A stretch of DNA of 36,936 nt, taken from positions 1 through 36,936 of the forward strand of contig QNBX01000025.1 of NCBI GenBank assembly GCA_003644265.1, read 5' to 3'. This document shows positions 23,550 through 33,525 of the stretch, piece by piece. Position 1 is the first letter of the stretch. Each line of letters opens with the position of its first letter. The DNA comes from Planctomycetota bacterium. Its GTDB lineage: Bacteria > Planctomycetota > B15-G4. The translations under genes and the position numbers were made by a program. The notes beneath the pieces are model-generated. The model saw only the letters and a list, made by a program, of their open reading frames with translations, was not told the origin of the DNA and searched no databases.

Positions 23550-24917
23550 TCAGCGCGCCGCAGGAGAGCCCGGGGCGCCCGCCTCCCGCTCCTGATCGCA
23601 CAGCCGTCGCGCGTGTCGGGTGGCCACCAACGCGAACACCAGATAGAGGCACGTCAGCGGCACGGAGAAACCGATCGCGCCCCCCAGGGCACCCAGCCGC
23701 GGTCCCAACCAGGCGGTCAGCCCCATGCCCGCCAACACCGCGGCAAGCGCCCCTTTCAGCACGAAGCCCTGGCGCCCGATGTACTTGAGGTAGCTCGGCT
23801 TCAGCGAGAACACGGTCCAGACGGCGGTCCCTGACGAGACCACGGCGAGGGCCGCCTGTCCCTGCTCGAACCCCTCGCCGAACAACTGCAGCAGCGGCCG
23901 GCCGAGCAGCAGCATGAGCCCCATGTGTGCCACACACAGGGGGACGACCCACGCCAGGCGCCGACGTCGCAGGCGCAACAACTGCTCACCTTCGCCGCGG
24001 GCGAGCAGCTGCGAGAGCCTCGGCAGGTACATCTTGTCGGTCCCCTTCGCGACCAGCGCCAGGATCGACCCGGTCTCAAGCACGGCGGCGAAGACAGACG
24101 TCTGTTCGTGATCGCTGACCAGCTCCATGACGATCACACTCGAACGTGTGATGGCCACCAGGAGCAAGGCGAACCCGAGGAAGGGGAGCGCGTCGCGCAT
24201 CCACTCCCGAGAGCGCACCTCGGGCGCCGCGGCGAGCACCGCCCTCGGAGGCACCTGGCGCATGAAGATCCCTAGGCAACCCAGGCCCACCACCCAGCCT
24301 ACCCCGTGCCATGTCACCGCGCCCAGAGGCGTGAGCTCTACACCGCGCGCCTGCCACGCCAACAGCCCCGCGAGCGGCACGGCCGGCACCACCACGCGGG
24401 TGACGATCGCCGAGCGCAGCGTGGCGTCGTAGGCCTGGGCGAGTTCGGCGCCGTACCCGACCAGCGCCATCACCGGGAGAAAGCACAGGGCCGCGTCCAC
24501 GGGCCCGAAGACGCCCTCGCCGGGCTGCAGCTGCTCCAGCGCGCCCACGAGCAGCGCCAGGCCCACGCCCGCGACCAAGACGGTCCCGGCGCCAAAGCGG
24601 CCGTAGCCCCGCGCCAGGCCATGAGCGCCCCGCACCGCGAACACCGGGATGACCCGCATGGCGTACTTGCCGAGTCCCAGCTCCGCCAGGGTCGAGAGCA
24701 ACGCCATCGCCGCCAAGGCCACGGCGTAGACGTCGAAGTGGCGGATGTCCAAGGCGCGCGCGGCCATCACGCTGGTCGCGTAGGCCAAGCCCAGATTCAC
24801 ACCGGTGAGCGCCAACAGCGCGACCACCGTGCTCCGCGGCGTCGGCGCCAGGCTGAGCGGCCCGGGGTTCGCGCGGGGAGCATGGCGGTTCATCATCCAA
24901 ACCAGCCCGGGCGGCAT
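23550..24917 (-). CDS. Polysaccharide/lipid-linked oligosaccharide flippase-like membrane protein
   Basis: A 455-residue protein with about 12-14 membrane helices. It starts with 'TVVALLALTGVNLGLAYATS', 'GLGKYAMRVIPVFAVRG' follows, and a second half begins near 'DALPFLGFALLLVAITRSSV'. 'VFAAVLETGSILALVAKGTD' and 'LLLGRPLLQLFGEGF' are typical of the Wzx/polysaccharide-transport branch of the MOP superfamily. Such proteins flip lipid-linked glycans across the inner membrane. It lies 30 bp downstream of carbonic anhydrase on the same strand, an odd partner. Start choice is uncertain: ATG at 24917, or ATGs at 24896/24893; none has a clear ribosome binding site. Confidence 0.75.
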   Translation of the reverse strand: MPPGLVWMMNRHAPRANPGPLSLAPTPRSTVVALLALTGVNLGLAYATSVMAARALDIRHFDVYAVALAAMALLSTLAELGLGKYAMRVIPVFAVRGAHGLARGYGRFGAGTVLVAGVGLALLVGALEQLQPGEGVFGPVDAALCFLPVMALVGYGAELAQAYDATLRSAIVTRVVVPAVPLAGLLAWQARGVELTPLGAVTWHGVGWVVGLGCLGIFMRQVPPRAVLAAAPEVRSREWMRDALPFLGFALLLVAITRSSVIVMELVSDHEQTSVFAAVLETGSILALVAKGTDKMYLPRLSQLLARGEGEQLLRLRRRRLAWVVPLCVAHMGLMLLLGRPLLQLFGEGFEQGQAALAVVSSGTAVWTVFSLKPSYLKYIGRQGFVLKGALAAVLAGMGLTAWLGPRLGALGGAIGFSVPLTCLYLVFALVATRHARRLCDQEREAGAPGSPAAR

Positions 24918-24947
24918 CGGCAACCGGCCCGCCCGAGGGTCAGCACC

Positions 24948-25619
24948 TCAGCCGAGTCCGACCGCGACGTCGAAGCGCACCTCGCCGGCGGCCACGTCGT
25001 ACATGGCGCCGACCAGCCCCACCTCCCCCGCCGCCACGGCGCCGGCCAGGACCTGGCTGTGCTCCAGGATGTTCTTGCAGGTGAGCTCCACGTTGGCGTC
25101 GGCCACGTCCTGCACGAAGTCCACGTTGGCGCTGGTGCGCTCGGCCGGGTCGGCGGGTTCAGTCACAGCCGCCAGCGCCGGCTTGAGCCGTTCCAGCAGG
25201 GCCGTGAGGTGCCCCAACTCGGCCCCGTCGCAGGCCCCCTTCACCGCGCCGCAGCGGCTGTGCCCCATGACCACGATGAGCTTGGCACCGGCCACCGCGC
25301 AGGCGAACTCCATGCTGCCCAGCACGCCCTCGCTGATCGTGTTGCCTGCCAGGCGCACGTTGAACAGATCGCCCAGGCCCTGGTCGAAGATCAGCTCGGC
25401 GGGCGCCCGCGAGTCGATGCAGCTCAGCACGATCGCGAAGGGCCACTGCCCCTCCGCGGTGTCCACCACCTGCTGGTGCAGGTCGCGCACGGCGCGGTCG
25501 CCGGTCAGGAAGCGGGTGTTGCCCTGGCGGAGCAGCTCCAGTGCCTGGGCCGGAGTCATGGCCGCCTGGCTCTCGGCATCCTGGGTCGGGGCGTTCTGCG
25601 GAGCGTTCCGGGTCGTCAT
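24948..25619 (-). CDS. Beta-class carbonic anhydrase
   Basis: A 223-residue zinc enzyme that interconverts CO2 and bicarbonate. The zinc ligands are visible: Cys67 in 'VLSCIDSRAPAELIFDQGLG', and His120 and Cys123 in 'VMGHSRCGAVKGACDG'. Asp69 and Arg71 of the CxDSR dyad are present, and 'DLFNVRLAGNTIS' is the usual strand after it. The length is typical. The ATG overlaps the SulP stop (ATGA), so the two are translationally coupled, strongly suggesting joint bicarbonate uptake and interconversion. Confidence 0.93.
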   Translation of the reverse strand: MTTRNAPQNAPTQDAESQAAMTPAQALELLRQGNTRFLTGDRAVRDLHQQVVDTAEGQWPFAIVLSCIDSRAPAELIFDQGLGDLFNVRLAGNTISEGVLGSMEFACAVAGAKLIVVMGHSRCGAVKGACDGAELGHLTALLERLKPALAAVTEPADPAERTSANVDFVQDVADANVELTCKNILEHSQVLAGAVAAGEVGLVGAMYDVAAGEVRFDVAVGLG

Positions 25620-27268
25620 GATGCAACAGTCCTCGGGCTGTCGGGGGAGGTGGGCAGGATCGCAGCTGCGAGCGAGCGCGCCGTCGAAGGAGAGGTCGAG
25701 CTGCCGCTGGTGCGCCGACGCTGGATCGCGTCATCGGGAACGTCCGTCACGGCCACCAGGATGTCGCGTTCCTCCGCGCTCGCGCAGAAGTCGTCGATCA
25801 CCTCGAGCACGTCGTGGTCACGCACGACGCAGGCGCTCATGTCGATGGACACGCGCGAGCCGTCCGTGACCTGATTCAGCGTGTGCCGGATAGCGCCCTT
25901 GTTGAGAAAGGACACCTCCTCGGACAGGCGCATGACTACGCGGTGCCGGCGGCCGGGCTCGTCCGACTCCTCGAGGTGCAGCACGTGCGCGTTCTGGTAG
26001 TTGCGGCGCAAGATGACGAGGACGGCCACGCCCAGCCCCACGCCGATGCCTGTGAGCAGGTCTGTGAAGACGATGCCCAGGATGGTGGCCACGAAAGGCA
26101 GGAACTGCCCGGGGCCCAGGGCCCACATCTGCCGGACCAACGCGGGCCGGGCCAACTTGCAGCCCACCACCAGCAGGATCGCAGCCAGCACCGCCAGCGG
26201 GATCAGGTTCAGGAAGCCCGGCAGGGCCAGCACGAACAGCGCCAACCACAGGCCGTGCAGCACGGCCGAGAGCTTGGTGCGCCCGCCCGACTGGATGTTG
26301 GCCGAGCTGCGCACGATGACCTGGGTGATGGGCAGGCCGCCGGCGAGCCCCGAGAGCAGGTTGCCCGCGCCCTGCGCCACCAGTTCACGGCTGGTGGGCG
26401 TGACCCGCCGCTGGGCATCGAGCTTGTCGGTGGCCGCCACGCACAGCAGCGTCTCCAGGCTGGCCACGATGGCGATGGTGAAGGCGGTGATCCACACGGC
26501 GCTGTCGCCGATGCGCGACCAATCGGGCGAGACCAGCAGACCGCCGAACTCCGAGAGCGACGCCACCACGGGAACGCTCACCAGGTGAGACTCTGAAAGC
26601 GACAGGCTCGGCGCCACGCGCGAGGTGATCACCTCGAAGCCGACGCCGAACAGCACCGCCACCAGGGGGCCAGGCAGCAGCTTGAAGACCCGGGCGCGCT
26701 TGGCCAGCACACGTTCCCACAGCAGCAGGATCGCCAGGGAGACCACGGTGATCACGACCGCCCCGGGCTGCACGTCGCTCAGCATGTGAGTCAGCGCGCC
26801 CAGAGTGGTGTCGCCGTCTGGCTGGACGAAGGCCAGCTCGCCCTCAGGGTCCTTGTCGTACCCCAGCGCGTGAGGGATCTGCTTGAGCACGATGATCACG
26901 CCGATGCCCGCCAACATCCCCTTGATGACCGCGGACGGGAAGAAGTACCCGATGGGTCCGGCGCGAGCGATGCCGAGGCCGACCTGCATCAGGCCCGCCA
27001 ACACGACCGACACCAGGAAGGCCTCGAAGCCCAGGGTCGAGATGGCTCCCAGCACGATCACCGCCAGGCCGGCGGCGGGGCCGGACACACCCAGCGGCGA
27101 GCCGCTCACCAGGCCCACGACCACGCCGCCGATCACGCCGGCGATGAGCCCTGACAGCAGCGGGGCGCCGCTCGCCAGAGCGATGCCGAGGCAGAGCGGC
27201 AGGGCCACGAAGAAGACCACGACGCTGGCGGGGAGGTCGTGGCGGATAGATGCGATGGGCTTGGGCAT
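25616..27268 (-). CDS. SulP-family anion transporter with STAS domain, probable bicarbonate transporter
   Basis: A 550-residue protein. About 10-14 membrane helices start at 'DLPASVVVFFVALPLCLGIA'. SulP landmarks include 'GVSGPAAGLAVIVLG', 'GMLAGIGVIIVLKQIPHALG', 'ASLETLLCVAATDKLD' and 'NLLSGLAGGLPITQVIVRSS'. The C-terminal STAS-like domain ('FLNKGAIRHTLNQVTDGSRV', 'SIDMSACVVRDHDVLEVIDD') is followed by a Ser/Arg-rich tail. SulP proteins carry sulfate, bicarbonate or dicarboxylates; overlap with carbonic anhydrase makes bicarbonate the best guess. The start is the ATG giving MPKPIASIRHDL. The divergent LysR gene across 182 bp is the likely regulator. Confidence 0.88.
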   Translation of the reverse strand: MPKPIASIRHDLPASVVVFFVALPLCLGIALASGAPLLSGLIAGVIGGVVVGLVSGSPLGVSGPAAGLAVIVLGAISTLGFEAFLVSVVLAGLMQVGLGIARAGPIGYFFPSAVIKGMLAGIGVIIVLKQIPHALGYDKDPEGELAFVQPDGDTTLGALTHMLSDVQPGAVVITVVSLAILLLWERVLAKRARVFKLLPGPLVAVLFGVGFEVITSRVAPSLSLSESHLVSVPVVASLSEFGGLLVSPDWSRIGDSAVWITAFTIAIVASLETLLCVAATDKLDAQRRVTPTSRELVAQGAGNLLSGLAGGLPITQVIVRSSANIQSGGRTKLSAVLHGLWLALFVLALPGFLNLIPLAVLAAILLVVGCKLARPALVRQMWALGPGQFLPFVATILGIVFTDLLTGIGVGLGVAVLVILRRNYQNAHVLHLEESDEPGRRHRVVMRLSEEVSFLNKGAIRHTLNQVTDGSRVSIDMSACVVRDHDVLEVIDDFCASAEERDILVAVTDVPDDAIQRRRTSGSSTSPSTARSLAAAILPTSPDSPRTVAS

Positions 27269-27382
27269 GGCGCGCTTGTGAGCGAGGTCGGGGCTGGGTC
27301 GGGAGGCGGTCGGGTTCAGGTGCGCGGGGAGGATTTGCCAGGCGGCTGGCCACGCCACCACTCCCCAGGCCTGCGGAGGCCC

Positions 27383-27411
27383 GTGATAGAGCAACTATTC
27401 ACACTTCGCAA
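27383..27411 (-). promoter_or_regulatory. Candidate promoter of the SulP-carbonic anhydrase operon
   Basis: On the minus strand TTGCGA (27411-27406), a 17-nt spacer and TATCAC (27388-27383). Each box matches the sigma-70 consensus at 4 of 6 positions. The region is markedly AT-richer than its surroundings. The near-dyad GTGATAG/CTATTCAC (27383-27402) overlaps it. Confidence 0.4.
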
Positions 27412-27417
27412 TATCTG

Positions 27418-27440
27418 ATAGCCTTTCACTATGTTAGTGA
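27418..27440. promoter_or_regulatory. OxyR-type operator ATAG-N7-CTAT and overlapping dyad
   Basis: ATAG (27418-27421), 7 nt, CTAT (27429-27432) is exactly the OxyR half-element. The perfect dyad TCACTA-TGT-TAGTGA (27426-27440) overlaps it. A further ATCG (27440-27443) sits 7 nt on, where the third OxyR block would be. The site ends 10 nt before the LysR-type gene's ATG, consistent with autoregulation and control of the divergent SulP operon. Confidence 0.55.
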
Positions 27441-27450
27441 TCGAACAGCA

Positions 27451-28398
27451 ATGACCGCCTCGAAGGTCACGATTCGCCAACTCGAGGCGTTTCTTACCCT
27501 GGCCGAGGTGGGCCACTTCCGTCGGGCCGCCCTGCGCATGGGCATCAGCCAGCCCACCCTCACCAGCCAGATCGCGGCCCTGGAGCGGGGCCTCAAGGTC
27601 AGGCTGTTCGAGCGCTCCCCCGCGGGCACGCTGGTCAGCGTCAAAGGCCGCGACCTGATCCAGGACGCGCGCCGGGTGGTTGAAGCACATCGAGCGCTAC
27701 TCGACCGCGCCAGCTCTAGCCCCGAGGGACCGGCGGGCACCTATCGCCTGGGCATCACTCCGACCCTGGGGCCGTACTTGCTGCCGCACATCCTCCCCGA
27801 CCTGCACCGCCGTTACGCCGGCCTCAAGCTGTTCGTCCGCGAGGACGCTCCGCGTGACCTGGAGCACGACCTGCTCGCCGGCGCGCACGACCTGGCGCTC
27901 ACGCCCACGCCGCTGGAGGCCACTGGGCAGCTCTCCGTGGTGCCCCTGTTCCGGGAGCCACTGCTGTTGGTCACGAGCGCCGACCACCGCCTGGCCCACC
28001 AGCGGCGGGTGCTCCCGGAGGACCTGGCAGGCGAGCCCGTGCTCACGCTGCAGGAGCACCACCACTTTCACAGGCAGGTCGAGCAGCTCTGCCATCGCCT
28101 CGGCGCCCGCCTGCTGCGCGACTACGAGGGCACCAGCCTGGACACGCTGCGGCACATGGTCGTCATGGGCATGGGCGTCGCGTTCCTGCCGGCGCTGTAC
28201 GTCGAGTCGGAGATCCACCAGCCCGACGTGCTGCACGTGACGCAGATCCACGGTGAGCGAATAGAGCGCATCCACGCCCTGGTCTGGCGCAACTCGGTGC
28301 CCCATCCAGAGCTGTTTCGACAGCTCTCAGCGGACATTCGCGACACCGTGCGCACGCGCCTGGCCGGCCTCGTGGAGACCGTGGACGACGGCGCCTGA
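27451..28398 (+). CDS. LysR-type regulator, OxyR-like but lacking the peroxidatic Cys
   Basis: A 315-residue regulator. The N-terminal winged HTH is 'TIRQLEAFLTLAEVGHFRRA' then 'MGISQPTLTSQIAALERGL'. The effector domain 'YRLGITPTLGPYLLPHILPD' and 'GTSLDTLRHMVVMGMGVAFL' aligns best by eye with OxyR. In OxyR the peroxide-sensing region reads GHCLRDQAMGFC (Cys199, Cys208). Here it reads HHHFHRQVEQLC, so the peroxidatic Cys is His205 while the resolving Cys is kept (Cys214). A disulfide switch is therefore not possible in the known way; a metal or small-molecule signal may be sensed instead. It is divergent from SulP-carbonic anhydrase and probably regulates it. Confidence 0.85.
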   Translation: MTASKVTIRQLEAFLTLAEVGHFRRAALRMGISQPTLTSQIAALERGLKVRLFERSPAGTLVSVKGRDLIQDARRVVEAHRALLDRASSSPEGPAGTYRLGITPTLGPYLLPHILPDLHRRYAGLKLFVREDAPRDLEHDLLAGAHDLALTPTPLEATGQLSVVPLFREPLLLVTSADHRLAHQRRVLPEDLAGEPVLTLQEHHHFHRQVEQLCHRLGARLLRDYEGTSLDTLRHMVVMGMGVAFLPALYVESEIHQPDVLHVTQIHGERIERIHALVWRNSVPHPELFRQLSADIRDTVRTRLAGLVETVDDGA

Positions 28399-28420
28399 GG
28401 CGGAACGGCGCCTCGCGTTC
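28397..28420 (+). terminator. Weak terminator of the LysR-type gene
   Basis: GAGGCG/CGCCTC (6 bp, 6-nt loop) starts at the stop codon and is followed within a few bases by a pyrimidine-rich run. It lies in the 25-bp gap between convergent genes. Confidence 0.35.
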
Positions 28421-28423
28421 TCT

Positions 28424-30415
<1,992 letters not shown>

Positions 30416-30425
30416 GACGTGGCTC

Positions 30426-31631
30426 TCAGATGCGCTCGATCAACATGGCGATGCCCTGGCCGCCGCCGATGCAGGCGCTGGCCATGCCGAAGGTCTTGTC
30501 GCGCTTGTGCAAGGCGTTGGTGAGGGTCAGCAGCAGGCGCGCGCCGGTGGCGCCGAGCGGGTGGCCGAGCGCGACGGCGCCGCCGTTCACGTTGACCTTG
30601 TCGCGCTCGAGCTCGAGCTCCTTCTCGACGGCCAGGTACTGGGCGCTGAAGGCCTCGTTGATCTCGAACAGGTCGACCTGATCGAGGCTCATGCCGGCCT
30701 TCTCGAGGCAGTCGCGGATGGCCGGAGCCGGGCCGATGCCCATGACCGACGGGTCGACGCCCACGGTGCTCCAACCCACGATGCGCGCCCGCGGCGTCCA
30801 GCCATTGGCGGAGGCGTGATCGGCGCTGGTGACCAGCAGGGCCGCCGCGCCGTCCACGATGCCGCTGGCGTTGCCGGCCGTGACCGTTCCGTCCTTGCCA
30901 AACGCCGCGCGCAGCTTGGTGAGGCCTTCGAGCGAGGTGTCGGGCTTGATGTGATCGTCGGTGTCGACCACGCCCACGAGCTTGTCGCGCTTGACGATCT
31001 CGACCGGCGCGATCTCGTCGGCAAAGGTGCCGTTCTGCACGGCCTCGGCGCCGAGCTGATGGCTGCGCAGGGCAAACTCATCCTGGGCCTCGCGCGAGAT
31101 CTCGTACTGCTTGCCGAGCTTCTCGGCCGTCTGCGCCATGAACAGCCCGCACATCGGGTCGTGCAGCGAACCCATGAGCTGGTCCTGCAGCTCCCACTTC
31201 TGGCCGAAGCGGTAGCCGGCGCGCGCGCCCCACAGGATGTGCGGCGACTGGCTCATGGACTCGGTGCCGCCGGCCACGACCGTATTGGCCTCGCCGCACC
31301 TGATCATGTGCGCGGCGCTGATGACCGCCTGCACACCGCTGCCGCACAGACGGTTGACCGTGAGCGAGGGGCTCTCCACCGGGATACCGGCCTTGACCGA
31401 GATCTGGCGCGCGCCGTACAGCGCGTCGGGCGAGCTGTAGAGCACGTTGCCGAAGACCGTGTGGTCGACCTGTTCGGGCGCCACACCGGTGCGCTCCAGG
31501 GCGGCCTTGGTGGCGTGCACGCCGAGGTCGAGGGCGGTGAAGCCGGCCAGCTTGCCGTAACCGGGCGTGCCGCTGTACTCGGCCATGGGGGTGCGGGCGC
31601 CGCCGAGCAGGACGAGGTCGGGCTGAGTCAT
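30426..31631 (-). CDS. Acetyl-CoA acetyltransferase (thiolase)
   Basis: A 401-residue thiolase joining two acetyl-CoA or cleaving 3-ketoacyl-CoA. The acyl-binding Cys96 is in 'VNRLCGSGVQAVISAA', 'GGTESMSQSPH' follows, the 'INEAFSAQ' Asn-Glu motif is present, the catalytic His is in 'NGGAVALGHPLGATGARL', and the second catalytic Cys is in 'ASACIGGGQGIA'. The length is typical. It lies between enoyl-CoA hydratase (82 bp upstream) and the aconitase-family gene (10 bp downstream), in one minus-strand operon. Confidence 0.95.
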   Translation of the reverse strand: MTQPDLVLLGGARTPMAEYSGTPGYGKLAGFTALDLGVHATKAALERTGVAPEQVDHTVFGNVLYSSPDALYGARQISVKAGIPVESPSLTVNRLCGSGVQAVISAAHMIRCGEANTVVAGGTESMSQSPHILWGARAGYRFGQKWELQDQLMGSLHDPMCGLFMAQTAEKLGKQYEISREAQDEFALRSHQLGAEAVQNGTFADEIAPVEIVKRDKLVGVVDTDDHIKPDTSLEGLTKLRAAFGKDGTVTAGNASGIVDGAAALLVTSADHASANGWTPRARIVGWSTVGVDPSVMGIGPAPAIRDCLEKAGMSLDQVDLFEINEAFSAQYLAVEKELELERDKVNVNGGAVALGHPLGATGARLLLTLTNALHKRDKTFGMASACIGGGQGIAMLIERI

Positions 31632-31713
31632 CGCAAAAATCCGGGTGGTGTGAGTGCGTGGGGTCGCCGCGCAACGGCGACCGTCGGGGGGAGTCGCTGC
31701 TGCGCGCTGCCGA

Positions 31714-32496
31714 TCAGGTACCGGTGAACTTCGCCGGGCGCTTCTCGAGGAAGGCGCTCATGCCCTCCTTGATGTCGTTGGTGCTGGCCAGCAGACCGAA
31801 GAAGGTGGCCTCGTAGTTGAGCCCGTCGGCCAGGGGCATCTCGCTGCCGTGGTTGACGGCCCCGAGCGCGAAGCTGGTGGCCACCGGACCGAACGAGATG
31901 ATCTTGCCCAGCGACTTGCGCGTGGCTTCCATCAGCTCGGCCTGGGGGAAGACCTTGTTCACCAGGCCGATGCGGTAGGCCTCTTCGGCGTCCACACGGC
32001 CGGCGGTGAGGATCAGCTCCATGGCACGGCCCTTGCCGACGATGCGCGGCAGGCGCTGCGTGCCGCCGTAGCCGGGGATGATGCCCAGCGTCACCTCGGG
32101 CAGCCCCATCACGGCGTTGTCCGACGCGTAGCGGATGTGGCAGGCCAGGGCCAGCTCGCAGCCCCCGCCGAATGCATAGCCGTTGACGGCCGCCACCACC
32201 GGCTTGGGCGTGCCCTCGATGGTGTTCATGAGGCGCTGGCCCTTGAGGGCCAGGGGGCGCGCGGTGAGCGCGGTCTGCGAGGCCAGCTCAGAGATGTCCG
32301 CGCCCGCGATGAAGGCCTTGTCGCCGCTGCCGGTGACGATCACGGCCTTGACCGAGTCGTCGGTGTGCAGCGCCTCGAAGCAGCGCTGCAACTCATCGAC
32401 GGTGGCGTCGTTGAGCGCGTTGAGCTTGTCGGGTCGATTGACGCTGACGGTCGCGATGCCGCCCGCGTCCTCCCGCAGGATGTTCTCGAAGGACAC
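31714..32496 (-). CDS. Enoyl-CoA hydratase (crotonase family)
   Basis: A 260-residue protein that adds water to trans-2-enoyl-CoA. 'SVNRPDKLNALNDATVDEL' and 'AFIAGADISEL' form the CoA/oxyanion region. The catalytic pair is Glu114 ('GGGCELALACH') and Glu134 ('GLPEVTLGIIPGYGGTQRL'). The length is typical. The GTG start is only 2 nt past the TAA of the cyclophilin gene, with GAGGAG inside that gene's end as ribosome binding site, so the two are translationally coupled. Confidence 0.94.
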   Translation of the reverse strand: MSFENILREDAGGIATVSVNRPDKLNALNDATVDELQRCFEALHTDDSVKAVIVTGSGDKAFIAGADISELASQTALTARPLALKGQRLMNTIEGTPKPVVAAVNGYAFGGGCELALACHIRYASDNAVMGLPEVTLGIIPGYGGTQRLPRIVGKGRAMELILTAGRVDAEEAYRIGLVNKVFPQAELMEATRKSLGKIISFGPVATSFALGAVNHGSEMPLADGLNYEATFFGLLASTNDIKEGMSAFLEKRPAKFTGT

Positions 32497-32498
32497 GC

Positions 32499-33491
32499 TT
32501 ACTCCTCGCCCTTGCTGTCGCCGCTGGCCTTGGGGGCCGCACGCCGGCGGCGCGTGGCCTTCTTCTTGGGCTTCTCCTCGCCCGCGGACTCGGCCGCCTC
32601 GGCCTTGTCCTCTGACGTGTCCGCCGCCTTGGCGTCGGCCTTGGGCTTGGCGCGCGAGCGGGCCTTGGGCTTGGGCTTGGGCTCCGACACCTCGTCGTTG
32701 CTGTCAGCCGACCTGGACTCGTCAGCGGACTGGGAGCCGGAGGCCGTGTCGGAGGAGCCGTCCGAACTGCCCGCGCTCTCGGAGGGCGCCTCGGCCTCTC
32801 CCTCACCGGCCCCGCCGCGTGGGCGCCGCCCGCGCCCCCCGCGACGACCGCGCCGCGGCTTCTTCTCGGCCGCGGCCCCGTCCTCACTGTCGTCAGCGCC
32901 CTCGGACGCGCCCTCGGACGCGTCGTCACTCGCGTCGTCACTCGCGGGCTCAGCCGTGGCCGTGGCCGGGGCCGCTTCGCGCTCATCGCTGAAGTCGATG
33001 TCGGTCAGGTCGACGCCGTTGATGTAGACCGGATCGCGCGGGATGCTCTTCTCGCCGCTGCGGGACTCGATGTCCGTGGGGACGCCGGCGATCTTGTCCA
33101 GCACGTCGAGGCCGTCGACCACGCGCGCAAACGCGGTGTAGCGGCTGTCGAGGTAGCGCGGCTCGCCGTGGCAGATGAAGAACTGGCTGAAGGCGCTGTG
33201 CGGGTCATTGTTGCGCGCCATCGACACGGTGCCCTTGATGTGGGGCGTGTCGTTGAACTCAGGGCGGATCGTGTACTCCGGCTTGCCGGTGCCATCGCCC
33301 TTGGTGCAGCCACCCTGGATCATGAAGTCCTTCACGATCCGGTGGAACGTCAGCCCGTCATAGAAGCCCTTGTGAGCCAGGCCCACGAAGTTCTTGACGG
33401 TGCGTGGCGCCTTCTCCACCAGGAACTCGAGCACCAGGTCGCCCTGGCTCGTGCGCAGCTTGGCGCGGCTCTTGTCGGTCACAGTGACCAT
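32499..33491 (-). CDS. Cytoplasmic cyclophilin-type peptidyl-prolyl isomerase with long charged tail
   Basis: A 330-residue protein. Residues about 5-165 are a compact cyclophilin: 'LTFHRIVKDFMIQGGCTKGD', 'GTVSMARNNDPHSAFSQFFI' and 'TAFARVVDGLDVLDKI'. The catalytic Arg and the FxxxQ-type core are present. The remaining 165 residues are disordered: an acidic Ser/Asp/Glu/Ala stretch, then an RGG-like 'RRGRRGGRGRRPRGG', another acidic Ser stretch and a Lys/Pro/Arg-rich end. No signal peptide. The tail suggests nucleic acid or ribosome binding. The ATG is preceded by GAGGA. It lies 34 bp after the secreted cyclophilin and is coupled to enoyl-CoA hydratase. Confidence 0.88.
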   Translation of the reverse strand: MVTVTDKSRAKLRTSQGDLVLEFLVEKAPRTVKNFVGLAHKGFYDGLTFHRIVKDFMIQGGCTKGDGTGKPEYTIRPEFNDTPHIKGTVSMARNNDPHSAFSQFFICHGEPRYLDSRYTAFARVVDGLDVLDKIAGVPTDIESRSGEKSIPRDPVYINGVDLTDIDFSDEREAAPATATAEPASDDASDDASEGASEGADDSEDGAAAEKKPRRGRRGGRGRRPRGGAGEGEAEAPSESAGSSDGSSDTASGSQSADESRSADSNDEVSEPKPKPKARSRAKPKADAKAADTSEDKAEAAESAGEEKPKKKATRRRRAAPKASGDSKGEE

Positions 33492-33525
33492 GTGTCGTCC
33501 TCGGAATCGAATGCGGGGGTACGGG

